From Phycisphaerae bacterium (lineage in GTDB: Bacteria > Planctomycetota > Phycisphaerae > Sedimentisphaerales > Anaerobacaceae), in contig JAUVVQ010000017.1 in NCBI GenBank assembly GCA_030604525.1, positions 1-41,887 of the forward strand: a stretch of 41,887 nt of DNA, given 5' to 3'. The position numbers and the translations under genes were made by a program. The notes under the pieces are model-generated. The model was not told the origin of the DNA. It did no database searches and worked only from the letters and a program-made list of their open reading frames with translations. Shown piece by piece: positions 25,696 to 35,102 of this stretch (within the stretch, counting starts at the first letter, position 1; the number at the start of each line of letters is the position of its first letter).

Positions 25696-26862
25696 GTGAT
25701 TGCACCGCTTTGGATTTGGCTGGTCTTTATCTTCGTTTTCGGCTGCTGCGTTGGAAGTTTCCTCAATGTGGTTATTTATCGTCTCCCGAGAGATAAATCT
25801 ATCGTAAAACCTCCATCTGCCTGCCCCGCCTGCGGCAGGCATATCCGGTTCTACGATAACATCCCGCTTATCTCCTGGCTGCTCCTGGGAGGAAAATGCA
25901 GATTTTGCAAAGCAAAAATTTCTCCACAATATTTCATAATCGAATTGCTCACAGGACTGCTGTTTACTCTTTTGTTTTACTTATACTTCCACCTTCAGAT
26001 TCGAGCTGGAATAGAGTCCTTCCTTACCGGCGGCTGGCTAATGTTCCTCGTTCACGTCTCGCTCCTATCCGCTTTCATTGCCGCTTCTGCGATTGACCTC
26101 AAATTATGGGTTATCCCAGTCACTATTTGCTGGTTTGTCGCCGCAGTAGGAATCCTCGGCTCTGCAATTGCCGGCTACATCATCGAACCGGAAATCATCA
26201 GAGCGAATCTGCTTTTGCCAACAACCACCACCTTCCTGCTCAAAGAGGTTACCGTTGCTTCTCTCGCTGTAGGTGCCGCAGTCGGCTTAGCTATCGCCTT
26301 GTTCCTTTTGGAAAAGGGCATTATCAAAAGAAGTTACGATTCCGATGTTCCTCAAAATCCCGCCCCGCAGGAACGAAATCAAGAAGAGCAGTTTAATGAT
26401 AGAGCCGAAATGGTTAAGGAAATTCTTTTCCTGCTGCCGATTATCATCTGTGCAGTTGCTGCATATTGGATTGCTAAGATACCAGCCGTGAACTCCTGGT
26501 GTCTGAATGTATCGCAAATCCCCCTCATCGCAGGACTTACAGGCAGCTTGTTCGGCTACTTCGTCGGCTGCGCTGTCGTCTGGGCTACAAGAATCCTCGG
26601 CACTTTCGCATTTGGAAGAGAAGCTATGGGACTCGGAGACGTCCATCTTATGGGTGCAGCCGGGGCTGTAATCGGACCTTTCTTTGTCGTCCTGGCATTC
26701 TTTATCGCTCCCTTCTTTGGACTTACCTGGGCGCTGCTTCAAATGATTTCTCAAAAAACTCGACAAATTCCCTATGGTCCGTTCTTGTCTTTAGCCGTAT
26801 TTACTGTTATCATCTTACACGACTGGATATTTAGATATTTTGCTGTTGTCTTTTATCATTAA
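25696..26862 (+). CDS. pilD: Prepilin peptidase (type 4 leader peptidase/methylase)
   Basis: This inner-membrane aspartic protease cleaves leader peptides of type IV pilins or type II secretion pseudopilins and usually N-methylates them. The 388-residue product has the N-terminal block [16 protein letters not shown], the two-CxxC zinc site of the methylase domain (Cys43, Cys46, Cys68, Cys71) and [15 protein letters not shown]. Both catalytic Asp motifs are present: [12 protein letters not shown] (Asp134) and [14 protein letters not shown] (Asp315). Several transmembrane helices follow. It is longer than PilD of about 290 residues because of an insertion near 190-290 with extra membrane segments. 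The GTG start follows AAGGA by six bases. Pilin or Gsp genes are not in the window, although the secreted protein upstream has a pseudopilin-like tail. Confidence 0.92.
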   Translation: MIAPLWIWLVFIFVFGCCVGSFLNVVIYRLPRDKSIVKPPSACPACGRHIRFYDNIPLISWLLLGGKCRFCKAKISPQYFIIELLTGLLFTLLFYLYFHLQIRAGIESFLTGGWLMFLVHVSLLSAFIAASAIDLKLWVIPVTICWFVAAVGILGSAIAGYIIEPEIIRANLLLPTTTTFLLKEVTVASLAVGAAVGLAIALFLLEKGIIKRSYDSDVPQNPAPQERNQEEQFNDRAEMVKEILFLLPIIICAVAAYWIAKIPAVNSWCLNVSQIPLIAGLTGSLFGYFVGCAVVWATRILGTFAFGREAMGLGDVHLMGAAGAVIGPFFVVLAFFIAPFFGLTWALLQMISQKTRQIPYGPFLSLAVFTVIILHDWIFRYFAVVFYH

Positions 26863-26902
26863 AAATTAATAACGGTTTCTTTATTGTGAAAGGAGATGCT
26901 TT

Positions 26903-27574
26903 ATGCAACTCTCTAATAAAAAAATGTTTTTTCTACTGCTCGGTTTCCTTGCAGCTGCTCTCATCTCCGGCTGTGGCGGATTCCCGACTAACTGGAAGAA
27001 GAAACACCAGGCACTCAATGTCGAAAATGAAAACCTCAAAGGACTGCTGCAAAGGTCAAAAAGTGAAAAAGGGCAGCTCTCCCAGAGAATCTCGCAGGGA
27101 CAACAGACCATCGAGCAATTGCAGAAACAAATTGCCGAACAAAATAAAACTCCCGCTGAAGCTTCCGGCTTCGGAACCGGATATGATGTTTCCTTCGACC
27201 AGGCCGCTGGAACTATTACCGTAACACTGCCAAATTCAATCCTGTTTGCTTCCGGAAAATGCTCTTTGAAAAAAACTACAATCACGGAGCTTGACCATAT
27301 CTACTCCGTCCTGAAAGCTAAATATTCCGGTAAAACGGTTGACATCGTAGGCCACACCGATTCGGACCCGATAAGAAAATCCGATTGGAAGGACAATTGG
27401 GAACTCTCCGCTCAGAGGGCTCTTACCGTCGTCAGATACCTCCTAAAACGCGGGTTCCCTGATGAACAAATCAGAGCCGTAGGACGCGGTGCTTCCCAGC
27501 CAATCGCCTCGAATACCACCTCCAGCGGAAAAGAAAGAAACAGAAGAGTCGAAATCGTTGTCAATATGAGATAG
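26903..27574 (+). CDS. OmpA/MotB-family outer-membrane lipoprotein
   Basis: It probably tethers the outer membrane to peptidoglycan. The 223-residue product has a lipoprotein signal peptide with lipobox LISGC (Cys24 lipidated), a coiled-coil segment (about residues 36-85, many Glu/Gln/Lys in heptads), and a C-terminal OmpA domain (about 95-223). Peptidoglycan-binding landmarks are VDIVGHTDSDPI, AQRALTVVRYLLKRG, AVGRGASQPIASN and ERNRRVEIVV. It starts after AAAGGAG. It is 40 bases downstream of the prepilin peptidase and convergent with comEC across 29 bases. It could be Pal-like, but no tol genes are seen here; a stator MotB role is unlikely because it lacks a plug and an N-terminal membrane helix. 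Confidence 0.9.
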   Translation: MQLSNKKMFFLLLGFLAAALISGCGGFPTNWKKKHQALNVENENLKGLLQRSKSEKGQLSQRISQGQQTIEQLQKQIAEQNKTPAEASGFGTGYDVSFDQAAGTITVTLPNSILFASGKCSLKKTTITELDHIYSVLKAKYSGKTVDIVGHTDSDPIRKSDWKDNWELSAQRALTVVRYLLKRGFPDEQIRAVGRGASQPIASNTTSSGKERNRRVEIVVNMR

Positions 27575-27603
27575 AATTACTTAACGGTAAAAAAGAATAA
27601 AAA

Positions 27604-30186
27604 TCATAATGCCTCCTGGCCAATAAGCTGGGGGACGCCTCTTATCAGGCCTTCTTTGTTTATATGAATTGTTATCGCTCCGTCCCTGAAAGTATATAAC
27701 CATTGCCCGCCTCTATCTTTTCCTTCGGCTTCTAACTTCTCATAATTTCCGAGCCCGCAGCTGCATATAAAAATACTTCCCCCAACCGCCTTTAGAAACC
27801 CTTCATCCAGCGTCCTTAGTGAACCGTGATGAGGAACAACAACTACGTCAGGTTCTAATTCGGGATAAAGCTCCAACAGCTTGCCCTGCCCGAATTTCTC
27901 AATATCAGAACACAAGAGTATGCCGACGCCCCCGTATTCTATTAACGATACTACAGACCTGTCATTGTCACTTAACGAAAGTCCTTTTGTAATCCTTTCC
28001 TCAGGCCACAAGATTTCGACCCTGGCTCTACTCTCTAACTCCAAACTTTCCCCTGCCGCTTCTATTTCAAAACCCTCTTTTCTCAGCTCTTCTTTCAAAA
28101 ACCCGGCAGTCCCCCATTTATCCGCCTCACTAAAGGAATATTCATTCGCATATATCCTGCCAATCCCGCAATTCTCTACAATCTCCGGTATTCCGTTTAT
28201 GTGGTCTATGTCACTGTGACTTATGAGGATGGCGTCGATTCTATTTGTTCCGCTGTAGTTCAAGAACGGCGCTACAATTCGGCTTCCGATGTTACTGTGG
28301 TTCAAGGAGCCGGCATCGAAGAGGATGTTTTCTCCGCCGGGCAGTTGTGCCACTATCGCCTGACCGTGTCCGACATCAAGTGCCGTAACAGTCAAATCAT
28401 CGGGATACGTCCTCCGCAGTTTTGTCCCCGCTAAGAATAATATCATCCCCGATGCTAACAAAACACATATCACTTTTTTCAAAATCGGCCGGCGAAAATA
28501 ACTGTATCCTGCGAAGAGCAAAAATAAATAATAAAAAACCACAAAATATATCGATATATGACCTATCAGTATTTGCGAAATGTGCCAGTTTTCAATATGC
28601 AGGTTTGCGATATGCTCTACGGCCCAAATTAGTGAACCGGATAGACCGTTTACTACTATGCCTAAAACCATAGCTGCGCTCGGCAGCAAAAAGGAAAGTA
28701 ATATCTTCAAATAACCAAATATCAAAATCAAACCCACTAAAGGGAATGTAATCACCGTCCAGATGCACGTCAGCGGGCTAATGGTATAAAAATGATATAA
28801 CAAAATCCCCGCACTGCCCAGCCAGGCGGTAAGACCTGTGGTAAATAGGGCTAATATATATGGCCCATGTCTCGAAACTATGTGGAAAAACGGTTTGGAT
28901 TCCGGTCTTTTCTTAAACCAGCTCCGACCCGTTATTTTTTCGTATAAAAATAAGTGAGTTCTTCTGCAGAAAAGCAAAATCCCCAGCACTGATGCGAACG
29001 ACAGTTGCCAGCCGGCTTCGAATAACTGGCTCGGCCTGATAAGAAGAAGAATTATCGCTGCCAAAGACAAGCTGTTAAATGGATTCGTTTTTCGACGAAA
29101 TAGAAAAGACAGGCAAAACACCAACCCGATAATTGCTGCTCTGACCATCGGCGGCCTGGCAGGGACAATGAGCAGGAAAATTATTAGGGTGATGATGCAA
29201 ACGAATGCACGGCCCGGTTTGGACAGGCCGATTGTCTTGCAAAGCCACCAGATGATACCTATCAATATCCCAAGATGAAGTCCCGAAAGACTTATAAAAT
29301 GAAGCAGACCCGTCTGGCGAAACGCCCTGTAAGTCCTGCTGTCGATATCCTTCCTGTAACCCAAAAGAAGCGCCTCCAGCAGACCGTGATTGCCCTCTTC
29401 TATGACATCTTCTGAAAAAAGTCCCTCAGAAGCCAAATTGCGAAGCTTATTTCTTATAGCCCAAAAGCCGCTCTCCGAATTCCTTTTCAATAACGTTATT
29501 CCGCTCCGCCCTTTAATGTATGCTCCGACGAAAACACCTTTCCTTGAAAGATAACTTTTGAAGTCGAATTGGCCGGGGTTGGTTGGTTTTTCGAATCGGT
29601 CGAGCCAGCAGTGTGCCTGTATATAATCGCCGGAGTTTAAATCCACTAACGGTTCTCCAACCTGCACTCGAACAGTCCCTGCCGCCTCCACCCACCCGTC
29701 ATTCGTCTCTACTTCTTTTACTTTAAGGTAGAAACTGCTTGCCGGGTCGGTGAACGTAAACTTTGCGAATGCCCAGTCCTTGTTTTTGTTGGTATATGGC
29801 TTGCTTACAATTGAGCCGCGGATTTGGGCTAATTGTCGATTATCTTTTACCAGATTTTGAATGTCGTTGCTCCTCGGCCGATAGAAACTGTTTATCCGAA
29901 CTGCTCCGAGGCATATAAAGCAACCTAACGCAAGGTAGGCGAATACTTCTGTATCCCTGCGATACTTCCCTCTAAAATAAACAGCCGCCGACACTGTTGA
30001 TAAAAGCAATAATAGGACAATCCAAAAAGCCGGTGAACCGGAAAAAATGTCACCTGCGAGAATACCAATTATCAAACCCAGCACTGCAAACACTAACGGA
30101 GCGGTATCTGTTATTGTCCGATGAACATCTCTTGGCCCGGCAAGCTGCCTGTCAATCAACTCTAATTTTCGTTGAATGTCCTCCAT
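27604..30186 (-). CDS. comEC: ComEC/Rec2 DNA-uptake channel protein
   Basis: ComEC carries transforming single-stranded DNA across the inner membrane. I chose ATG 30186 (MEDIQRKLEL), giving 860 residues, over a TTG eight codons upstream; neither has a strong ribosome-binding site. Order: N-terminal membrane helices and an OB-like DUF4131 region (about residues 25-210); the Competence membrane domain (about 250-560) with LLHFISLSGLHLGILIGI; and a C-terminal metallo-beta-lactamase-like domain (about 590-860) with ALDVGHGQAIVAQL, ILISHSDIDHINGIPE and VVVPHHGSLRTL, the metal-binding His/Asp motifs. It is complete and looks functional. It stands alone, convergent with the OmpA gene. Confidence 0.93.
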   Translation of the reverse strand: MEDIQRKLELIDRQLAGPRDVHRTITDTAPLVFAVLGLIIGILAGDIFSGSPAFWIVLLLLLSTVSAAVYFRGKYRRDTEVFAYLALGCFICLGAVRINSFYRPRSNDIQNLVKDNRQLAQIRGSIVSKPYTNKNKDWAFAKFTFTDPASSFYLKVKEVETNDGWVEAAGTVRVQVGEPLVDLNSGDYIQAHCWLDRFEKPTNPGQFDFKSYLSRKGVFVGAYIKGRSGITLLKRNSESGFWAIRNKLRNLASEGLFSEDVIEEGNHGLLEALLLGYRKDIDSRTYRAFRQTGLLHFISLSGLHLGILIGIIWWLCKTIGLSKPGRAFVCIITLIIFLLIVPARPPMVRAAIIGLVFCLSFLFRRKTNPFNSLSLAAIILLLIRPSQLFEAGWQLSFASVLGILLFCRRTHLFLYEKITGRSWFKKRPESKPFFHIVSRHGPYILALFTTGLTAWLGSAGILLYHFYTISPLTCIWTVITFPLVGLILIFGYLKILLSFLLPSAAMVLGIVVNGLSGSLIWAVEHIANLHIENWHISQILIGHISIYFVVFYYLFLLFAGYSYFRRPILKKVICVLLASGMILFLAGTKLRRTYPDDLTVTALDVGHGQAIVAQLPGGENILFDAGSLNHSNIGSRIVAPFLNYSGTNRIDAILISHSDIDHINGIPEIVENCGIGRIYANEYSFSEADKWGTAGFLKEELRKEGFEIEAAGESLELESRARVEILWPEERITKGLSLSDNDRSVVSLIEYGGVGILLCSDIEKFGQGKLLELYPELEPDVVVVPHHGSLRTLDEGFLKAVGGSIFICSCGLGNYEKLEAEGKDRGGQWLYTFRDGAITIHINKEGLIRGVPQLIGQEAL

Positions 30187-30231
30187 AACTAAACAGATTA
30201 CACTCAACAAGCGAAGGACTCAAGAGCAATT

Positions 30232-30308
30232 TTACCGCAGGAGGTCGCAGAGTACGCAGAGGGGATTCAAAATTAGAAATAACCACAGAGAATACAGAGA
30301 AATTAGAG
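30232..30308. repeat. CGCAGAG/ACAGAGA-type dispersed repeat
   Basis: The gap between DUF2971 and comEC holds CGCAGAGTACGCAGAG at 30246-30261 and ACCACAGAGAATACAGAGA at 30282-30300. Purine-rich CGCAGAG and CACAGAGAA units like these recur between genes of many unrelated bacteria. Copy number elsewhere in this genome cannot be judged from one window. Confidence 0.5.
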
Positions 30309-30312
30309 GATT

Positions 30313-31041
30313 TTAAAAAAGCAATTTGTTTAAAGTTGACTGTCTTATCTCAAAAGAAAAACCATACTTTTTGGTAACTCTTTTTACTAAGTCTTCTATC
30401 CAATAAGGTGCTTCAGGACTAATAATAATCTCAGATATCATAGCATCTAAATTTACTTCTATTTTCAATCCATCCGAATTATGCAGAACTGGAGTTGTTA
30501 GATCATAAGTATATATTACCAATCGTAATTCCTTTTCATGTTCAAAGCATTGCCTCTTTGTAAAAACAGCATCATCACCACTGAAAGATTTAGGATTGTT
30601 CGTCTTTCTATCAGCCACTTTTTCATGGCCATATGTTACTGAACCCATATATATAGTATATTCACTACTTTTACTTTCTATAGATTGAACTAATTTCCCA
30701 ATATTTGATTTAATAGCAATTCCCTCATCGTTTTTTGGAAATAATTTCCATAAAGCTACCGATTCTACATCACTTAAATACCAACAACTAACAAATGTAT
30801 CATTGGGAAGTGCCTTATCTAATTCTTTAAGCAATTTCTTTGAAGACCCACCTTTTTTGTCATGCGAAGAAAACGGTATAAATGAGCCTTCATAAGGGTC
30901 TATATCTCGTAAAATAGTAAGTCGGGGGAAAAATAAGCAACTTGAATCAAGCAAATCTACAAGTTTGCTAAAATCAATGTATCTCCAAATCTCACTTTCA
31001 TCAGAATATACTTCTTTTTTGAAGAATTGAGTAAATATCAT
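30313..31041 (-). CDS. DUF2971 family protein
   Basis: This 242-residue cytoplasmic protein matches the DUF2971 pattern. Visible blocks are IWRYIDFSKLVDLLDSSCLF and FPRLTILRDIDPYEGS near the N-terminus, FVSCWYLSDVESVALWKLF with GIAIKSN in the middle, and KRQCFEHEKELRLVIY near residues 160-175, all typical of the family. No biochemical activity is established to my knowledge, and members are scattered among bacteria and often accessory. The gene is AT-richer than its neighbours, starts after a strong GGAGG and sits alone between comEC and serS next to a dispersed repeat, which suggests acquisition by transfer (inference). Confidence 0.8.
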   Translation of the reverse strand: MIFTQFFKKEVYSDESEIWRYIDFSKLVDLLDSSCLFFPRLTILRDIDPYEGSFIPFSSHDKKGGSSKKLLKELDKALPNDTFVSCWYLSDVESVALWKLFPKNDEGIAIKSNIGKLVQSIESKSSEYTIYMGSVTYGHEKVADRKTNNPKSFSGDDAVFTKRQCFEHEKELRLVIYTYDLTTPVLHNSDGLKIEVNLDAMISEIIISPEAPYWIEDLVKRVTKKYGFSFEIRQSTLNKLLF

Positions 31042-31117
31042 TAAATCCTCCTCTGTTAATCTTTGTAATATATTCGCCAGATTGATTTGGAATTATATGA
31101 ATTTGCAACTCGATCTA

Positions 31118-32395
31118 TTATTCACACTTCTCTATTTTCTCTTTACCGCCCATATATGGCTGGAGGGCTTTGGGTATTGTCACCGAGCCGTCTTCTGTTT
31201 GGTATAATTCCAGGAGCGGTATCAGTATCCTTGGTGACGCAATAACGGTATTGTTAAGAGTATGGCAGAAAATATTCTTCCCTGTCTGCCTGTCTTTATA
31301 ACGAAGATTCATTCGCTTGGCCTGGAAGTCATAAAATTTACTCGCACTGTGCGTCTCAGAATAGCTTTCTCTTGAAGGCATCCACGCCTCTATATCGAAT
31401 TTCTTCGCCTGCCCTCTGCCTAAATCTCCCGTGCACACATTCACCACGCGATAAGGCAGCTCCAGGGCCTGCATAATATGCTCCGCATTGGACAAAATCT
31501 CTTTATGAAACTTGTTACTCTCTTCTCTGCTGTTCCTGCAGACCACCACCTGCTCGACTTTATCGAACTGATGTATTCGGTAAAGACCGTAAGTATCTTT
31601 ACCCGCCGCCCCAGCTTCTCGCCTGAAACAGCTTGACATCGCAGCATATTTCAATGGAAGCTCGTCGGCACTTAATATCTCTCCCATCCGGTAAGCCGTA
31701 AGCGGAACCTCTGCCGTCCCGACTAAGCTCAGCTCATCCTTCTCCATCATATAGGTCTGCTCTTCCGAGCCGGGAAAAAATCCCGTCCCCATCATCGTCT
31801 CATACCTGGCGAGCAGCGGAACCGAAAATGGGACATATCCCTGCTCTAACATATAATCCATCGCAAAACGAAGTATCGCCCAGTGCAAAAGCGCACCGTC
31901 ACCTTTAAGAAAATAATTACGTGTTCCCGCAGTCTTCACTCCGCGCTCAATATCGATTATCCCCAAACCCATTCCCAGTTCCACGTGGTCTTTCGGCTCA
32001 AAATCAAATTCTCGTATCTGCCCTTCCTTGCGCAGCTCTACACTTTCCGTATCATCCTTACCCGAAGGCACGTCCTCATCCGCCGGCTGCGCCACCTGGG
32101 CAAGTAAATCATCATATTCCGGCTGGCGCATTTTAATCCGTTTTTGGGAGTGCTGCTCCTCTTTCTTAAGATTGGATAGATTAGCTATTTCAGCTTCTTT
32201 TACAACGCCTGATAGCTTTGGAATTTTTTTGCCAATTTGATTTTTAATCGTGGCAATATCCTGTAATTTTTGCTTGGTTTCTACCAGTAATTTATCCAGA
32301 TAGAGCAATCTATCGATATTAACGTCAAAGTGCTTATCTTTGGCTGCTTTTTTGAACTTTTGCGGATTTTCGCGTATTTGTTTTATATCAATCAT
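31118..32395 (-). CDS. serS: Seryl-tRNA synthetase
   Basis: This class II synthetase charges tRNA-Ser (and tRNA-Sec) with serine. The 425-residue product has the N-terminal long-coil tRNA-binding arm (about residues 1-105, MIDIKQIRENPQKF onward) and the catalytic core. The core shows VGTAEVPLTAYRMGEIL, SSCFRREAGAAGKDTYGLYR (motif 2), QFDKVEQVV and TLNNTVIASPRILIPLLELY (motif 3 region). It lies 22 bases downstream of the ketosynthase gene on the same strand, so it may be the last gene of the lipid cassette transcript. It looks complete and ordinary. Confidence 0.96.
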   Translation of the reverse strand: MIDIKQIRENPQKFKKAAKDKHFDVNIDRLLYLDKLLVETKQKLQDIATIKNQIGKKIPKLSGVVKEAEIANLSNLKKEEQHSQKRIKMRQPEYDDLLAQVAQPADEDVPSGKDDTESVELRKEGQIREFDFEPKDHVELGMGLGIIDIERGVKTAGTRNYFLKGDGALLHWAILRFAMDYMLEQGYVPFSVPLLARYETMMGTGFFPGSEEQTYMMEKDELSLVGTAEVPLTAYRMGEILSADELPLKYAAMSSCFRREAGAAGKDTYGLYRIHQFDKVEQVVVCRNSREESNKFHKEILSNAEHIMQALELPYRVVNVCTGDLGRGQAKKFDIEAWMPSRESYSETHSASKFYDFQAKRMNLRYKDRQTGKNIFCHTLNNTVIASPRILIPLLELYQTEDGSVTIPKALQPYMGGKEKIEKCE

Positions 32396-32417
32396 TTCAT
32401 AAACTGCTTTTAACTTT

Positions 32418-33743
32418 TTATTTTCCTTCGTATCTTTTTATTATAACAACATTATTTTGTCCGCCAAACCCGAAAGATTCATTAATTGCAATATCGACCT
32501 TACATTTTCTCGGCTCATTCGGCACATAATCCAAATCAAGCTGCGGGTCACGGTCTTCCAGGTTCATCGTAGCTGGAATAATCCCGTCCCGTATCGCCAG
32601 CACGCACGTAATCAATTCCGCCGCTCCCGCCGCACCTATCAAATGTCCCAGCATACTCTTAACGCTGCTCGCCGGTATCTTTTTTGCCCGCTCTTTGAAT
32701 GCCGCCTTTATCGCTTTGGTTTCTATCGAATCATTTTCCCTCGTGCTTGTTCCGTGAGTATTGATATAATCGATGTCTTTATAGCTGATACTTGCATCCG
32801 CTAGCGCCAGCTCAATCGCTTGTTTCGCTCCCCGGCCTTCCTCGTGCATATCCGTAACCCTGAATGCATCGCTGCTGCTGCCGTAACCTGTCAATTCCGC
32901 CAGAATCTTTGCTCCTCTTCGCTTTGCTGAGCTAAGGGACTCTAATATCACGATTGCCGCCCCTTCACCTAAAACAAATCCGTCCCTGCTTGCCGCAAAA
33001 GGACGCGATGCCGTTTGCGGACTGTCATTGCGGCTCGATAGGGCGGTAAGACGATTAAATCCCGTAACGCCCAATGGATGAATCATCGAATGAGCGCCAC
33101 CCGATATCATAACATCCGCATCTCCCCGGCGGATTATCTCCATCGATTCCCCGACCGCCTGGGTGCTCGCCGCACAAGCGGTAAGACAGCTTCTCACCGG
33201 ACCTCTCGCTCCTGTCATCATCGCTATATGACAAGCGGGCATATTCGGCTCCTGCTCAAGCTCGCCCATCGCATCCAGCTTGCCGAGGGACACCTCTGCC
33301 CACTTGACCCAGTCCATCCGACGCTCTGAATCGTCCCACGCCTGCACTAATGATTCGAAAAATACTTCATTATTAACCGAACCCTCTCCTGCTCCTAAAT
33401 ATATCCCCATTCGGTCTCTTTTTATGCCGTCGCAAATTTTCTCACTCTCAACATCTATACCCGCTCCCCTGCACGCCTCCTCCGTGGCGCCGATTACAAA
33501 GCCGGAAGCGCGGTTGCTGTCCTTGTGTAACTCCGGCCTCTTCGTATGTTTTGTAAAATCATAACCTTTCACTTCCGCACCGAATTGCGATGGAAACGTC
33601 GATGCATCGAAGATAGTCGTTTTCCCCATCCCGCTTTTACCGGAAAGTATCGACTCCCAAAGCTCACTTACACTGTGACCAAGAGGACAAACTATTCCCA
33701 TCCCCGTTATCACTACTCTCTCTTTGCTTTCCTTCTTAATCAT
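32418..33743 (-). CDS. fabF: Beta-ketoacyl-ACP synthase II (FabF-like, active)
   Basis: It condenses malonyl-ACP with an acyl chain, with loss of CO2. The 441-residue product has the complete thiolase-fold catalytic set: Cys190 in SCLTACAASTQAVG, His330 in INTHGTSTREND, Lys362 and His367 in VKSMLGHLIGAAGAAE. ITGMGIVCPLG opens the protein and FGFGGQNNVVIIKR closes it. It follows, 48 bases downstream, a degenerate paralogue and shares the strand with an ACP and two dehydratase-like genes, so it is more likely the active KS-alpha subunit of a specialised FAS/PKS system than the housekeeping FabF. GAGG lies only three bases before the ATG, a tight spacing. Confidence 0.9.
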   Translation of the reverse strand: MIKKESKERVVITGMGIVCPLGHSVSELWESILSGKSGMGKTTIFDASTFPSQFGAEVKGYDFTKHTKRPELHKDSNRASGFVIGATEEACRGAGIDVESEKICDGIKRDRMGIYLGAGEGSVNNEVFFESLVQAWDDSERRMDWVKWAEVSLGKLDAMGELEQEPNMPACHIAMMTGARGPVRSCLTACAASTQAVGESMEIIRRGDADVMISGGAHSMIHPLGVTGFNRLTALSSRNDSPQTASRPFAASRDGFVLGEGAAIVILESLSSAKRRGAKILAELTGYGSSSDAFRVTDMHEEGRGAKQAIELALADASISYKDIDYINTHGTSTRENDSIETKAIKAAFKERAKKIPASSVKSMLGHLIGAAGAAELITCVLAIRDGIIPATMNLEDRDPQLDLDYVPNEPRKCKVDIAINESFGFGGQNNVVIIKRYEGK

Positions 33744-33791
33744 CGGCCTCTAATTTTCTAATCAAAAATTTAACCCGGCTTTTCTTTATCC

Positions 33792-35102
33792 TCAGCTTTT
33801 CTTCAATACCACCGCTGCCGTCTGACCGCCATAAGTATAATTGCAGCAGAGCACGTAACGAATATCCTCACTCTTTGGCTTGGTGACAATGTTAAGATTG
33901 CACCCCTCTGCTCCTTTAACGAAATTTTTCGCTGCCGGTATCTTTCCATCCCGCATCGCACAAATCCCTGCGATAACATCCAGTGCTCCGCTTGCCGCTC
34001 CCGTTGTGCTAAGCATTGATTTACTGGCGAATACCGGTATCTTGCCGGCGAACTCGCCTAATGCCGCCTCAATCCCCCTCGACTCCGCCAGGTCATCCTC
34101 CGGTATCCCCGTCCCGTGAGGTATTATCAAATCCAATTCACCTGGTTCTATCTCGGCATCTGCCATCGCATTCTCTATTGCTATCTGAATCCCTTTGCCA
34201 TCCGACTCCAGATGTTCGTAAGCCGGGTTGATACTCTGGCTTTGCCCCACTCCCGCTATCTGACCGTATATGTTAGCTCCGCGCCCTTTAGCCCTTTCAA
34301 TATCCTCAAGCACAATCATCCCCGCTCCCTCGCCGAATACCGAGCCGCTTGCCTCATCGTCAAATGGCCTGCACGCCCCGGCAGGGTTATCATTGTTCTT
34401 GCTTGTTACTCTCTTGAGAAGACACTGCCTTGCCATAATTATTGCATTTACCTTCGCTTCTGCTCCGCCTGCTAATGCAACGTCACTGTCACCGCGAAAA
34501 ATAATCTGGGCCGATTCGCCTATCGCAAGTAATCCGCCCGCCTCCGCACACGTAATCGTATTGCTCGGCCCTTGTATGTCGTGAATGATTCCTATATGAC
34601 ACGCAAGCATATTTGGCAGATACTTCAATAGCCAAAGGGGCGTCAAATTCTCAATCCCATCCTTGCCCCACTTGTGTATATCAAATTTCCCATTCGTGAT
34701 ACTCTTCGCCACAGCGGGAGCTATCTCCTCCAGGTCGCAGCTGATAAGACCTGCACCAAGATTGATTGACATCCGCGACGGCTCCACGTTGATATTTTCT
34801 TCATCTATACCCTTGGTTACAAGACCGCTGTCGAGTATTGACTCTCGTGCCGCTACAACCGATAGCTCTATATCACGAGACATCAGTTTCACACTCTTTC
34901 GGCGGCGCTTCGGGACGTACTTGCGAACTTTGAACTCCGGAACTTCTCCTGCAAGTTGACAGCTAAAACCCGTTGGGTCAAATGACTTGATTCTATCTAT
35001 CCCGCATCTGCCTTCGCAAAGCCCCGACCACATCTCTGCACTGCTCAGGCCGAGTGGACTTATAGCACCTATGCCTGTTATTGCTACACCCGTTGAGCTC
35101 AC
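33792..35102 (-). CDS. Ketosynthase homologue lacking second active-site His (KS-beta/CLF-like)
   Basis: This 436-residue protein has the ketosynthase fold and most landmarks: ITGIGAISPLG at the start, Cys185 in NTITCAEAGGLLAIG, His329 in LIIPHGTGIPEDD, Lys361 in SKSMLSTTGAASGA. The position equivalent to the second catalytic His (His367 in the downstream ketosynthase) is Thr366, and the glycines around it are changed. The usual TACA-S-T motif is also altered. It is therefore probably impaired in decarboxylative condensation and acts as the partner of the intact ketosynthase, like a chain-length factor (inference). Classical chain-length factors instead lose the Cys, so this is an atypical case. 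The GTG start shares one base with the stop codon of the upstream dehydratase, implying translational coupling. Confidence 0.85.
   Translation of the reverse strand: MSSTGVAITGIGAISPLGLSSAEMWSGLCEGRCGIDRIKSFDPTGFSCQLAGEVPEFKVRKYVPKRRRKSVKLMSRDIELSVVAARESILDSGLVTKGIDEENINVEPSRMSINLGAGLISCDLEEIAPAVAKSITNGKFDIHKWGKDGIENLTPLWLLKYLPNMLACHIGIIHDIQGPSNTITCAEAGGLLAIGESAQIIFRGDSDVALAGGAEAKVNAIIMARQCLLKRVTSKNNDNPAGACRPFDDEASGSVFGEGAGMIVLEDIERAKGRGANIYGQIAGVGQSQSINPAYEHLESDGKGIQIAIENAMADAEIEPGELDLIIPHGTGIPEDDLAESRGIEAALGEFAGKIPVFASKSMLSTTGAASGALDVIAGICAMRDGKIPAAKNFVKGAEGCNLNIVTKPKSEDIRYVLCCNYTYGGQTAAVVLKKS

Noticed and set aside
30313-31041. Phage or plasmid insertion around DUF2971
   Set aside because: No integrase, transposase or target-site duplication is visible; only base composition and position suggest transfer.
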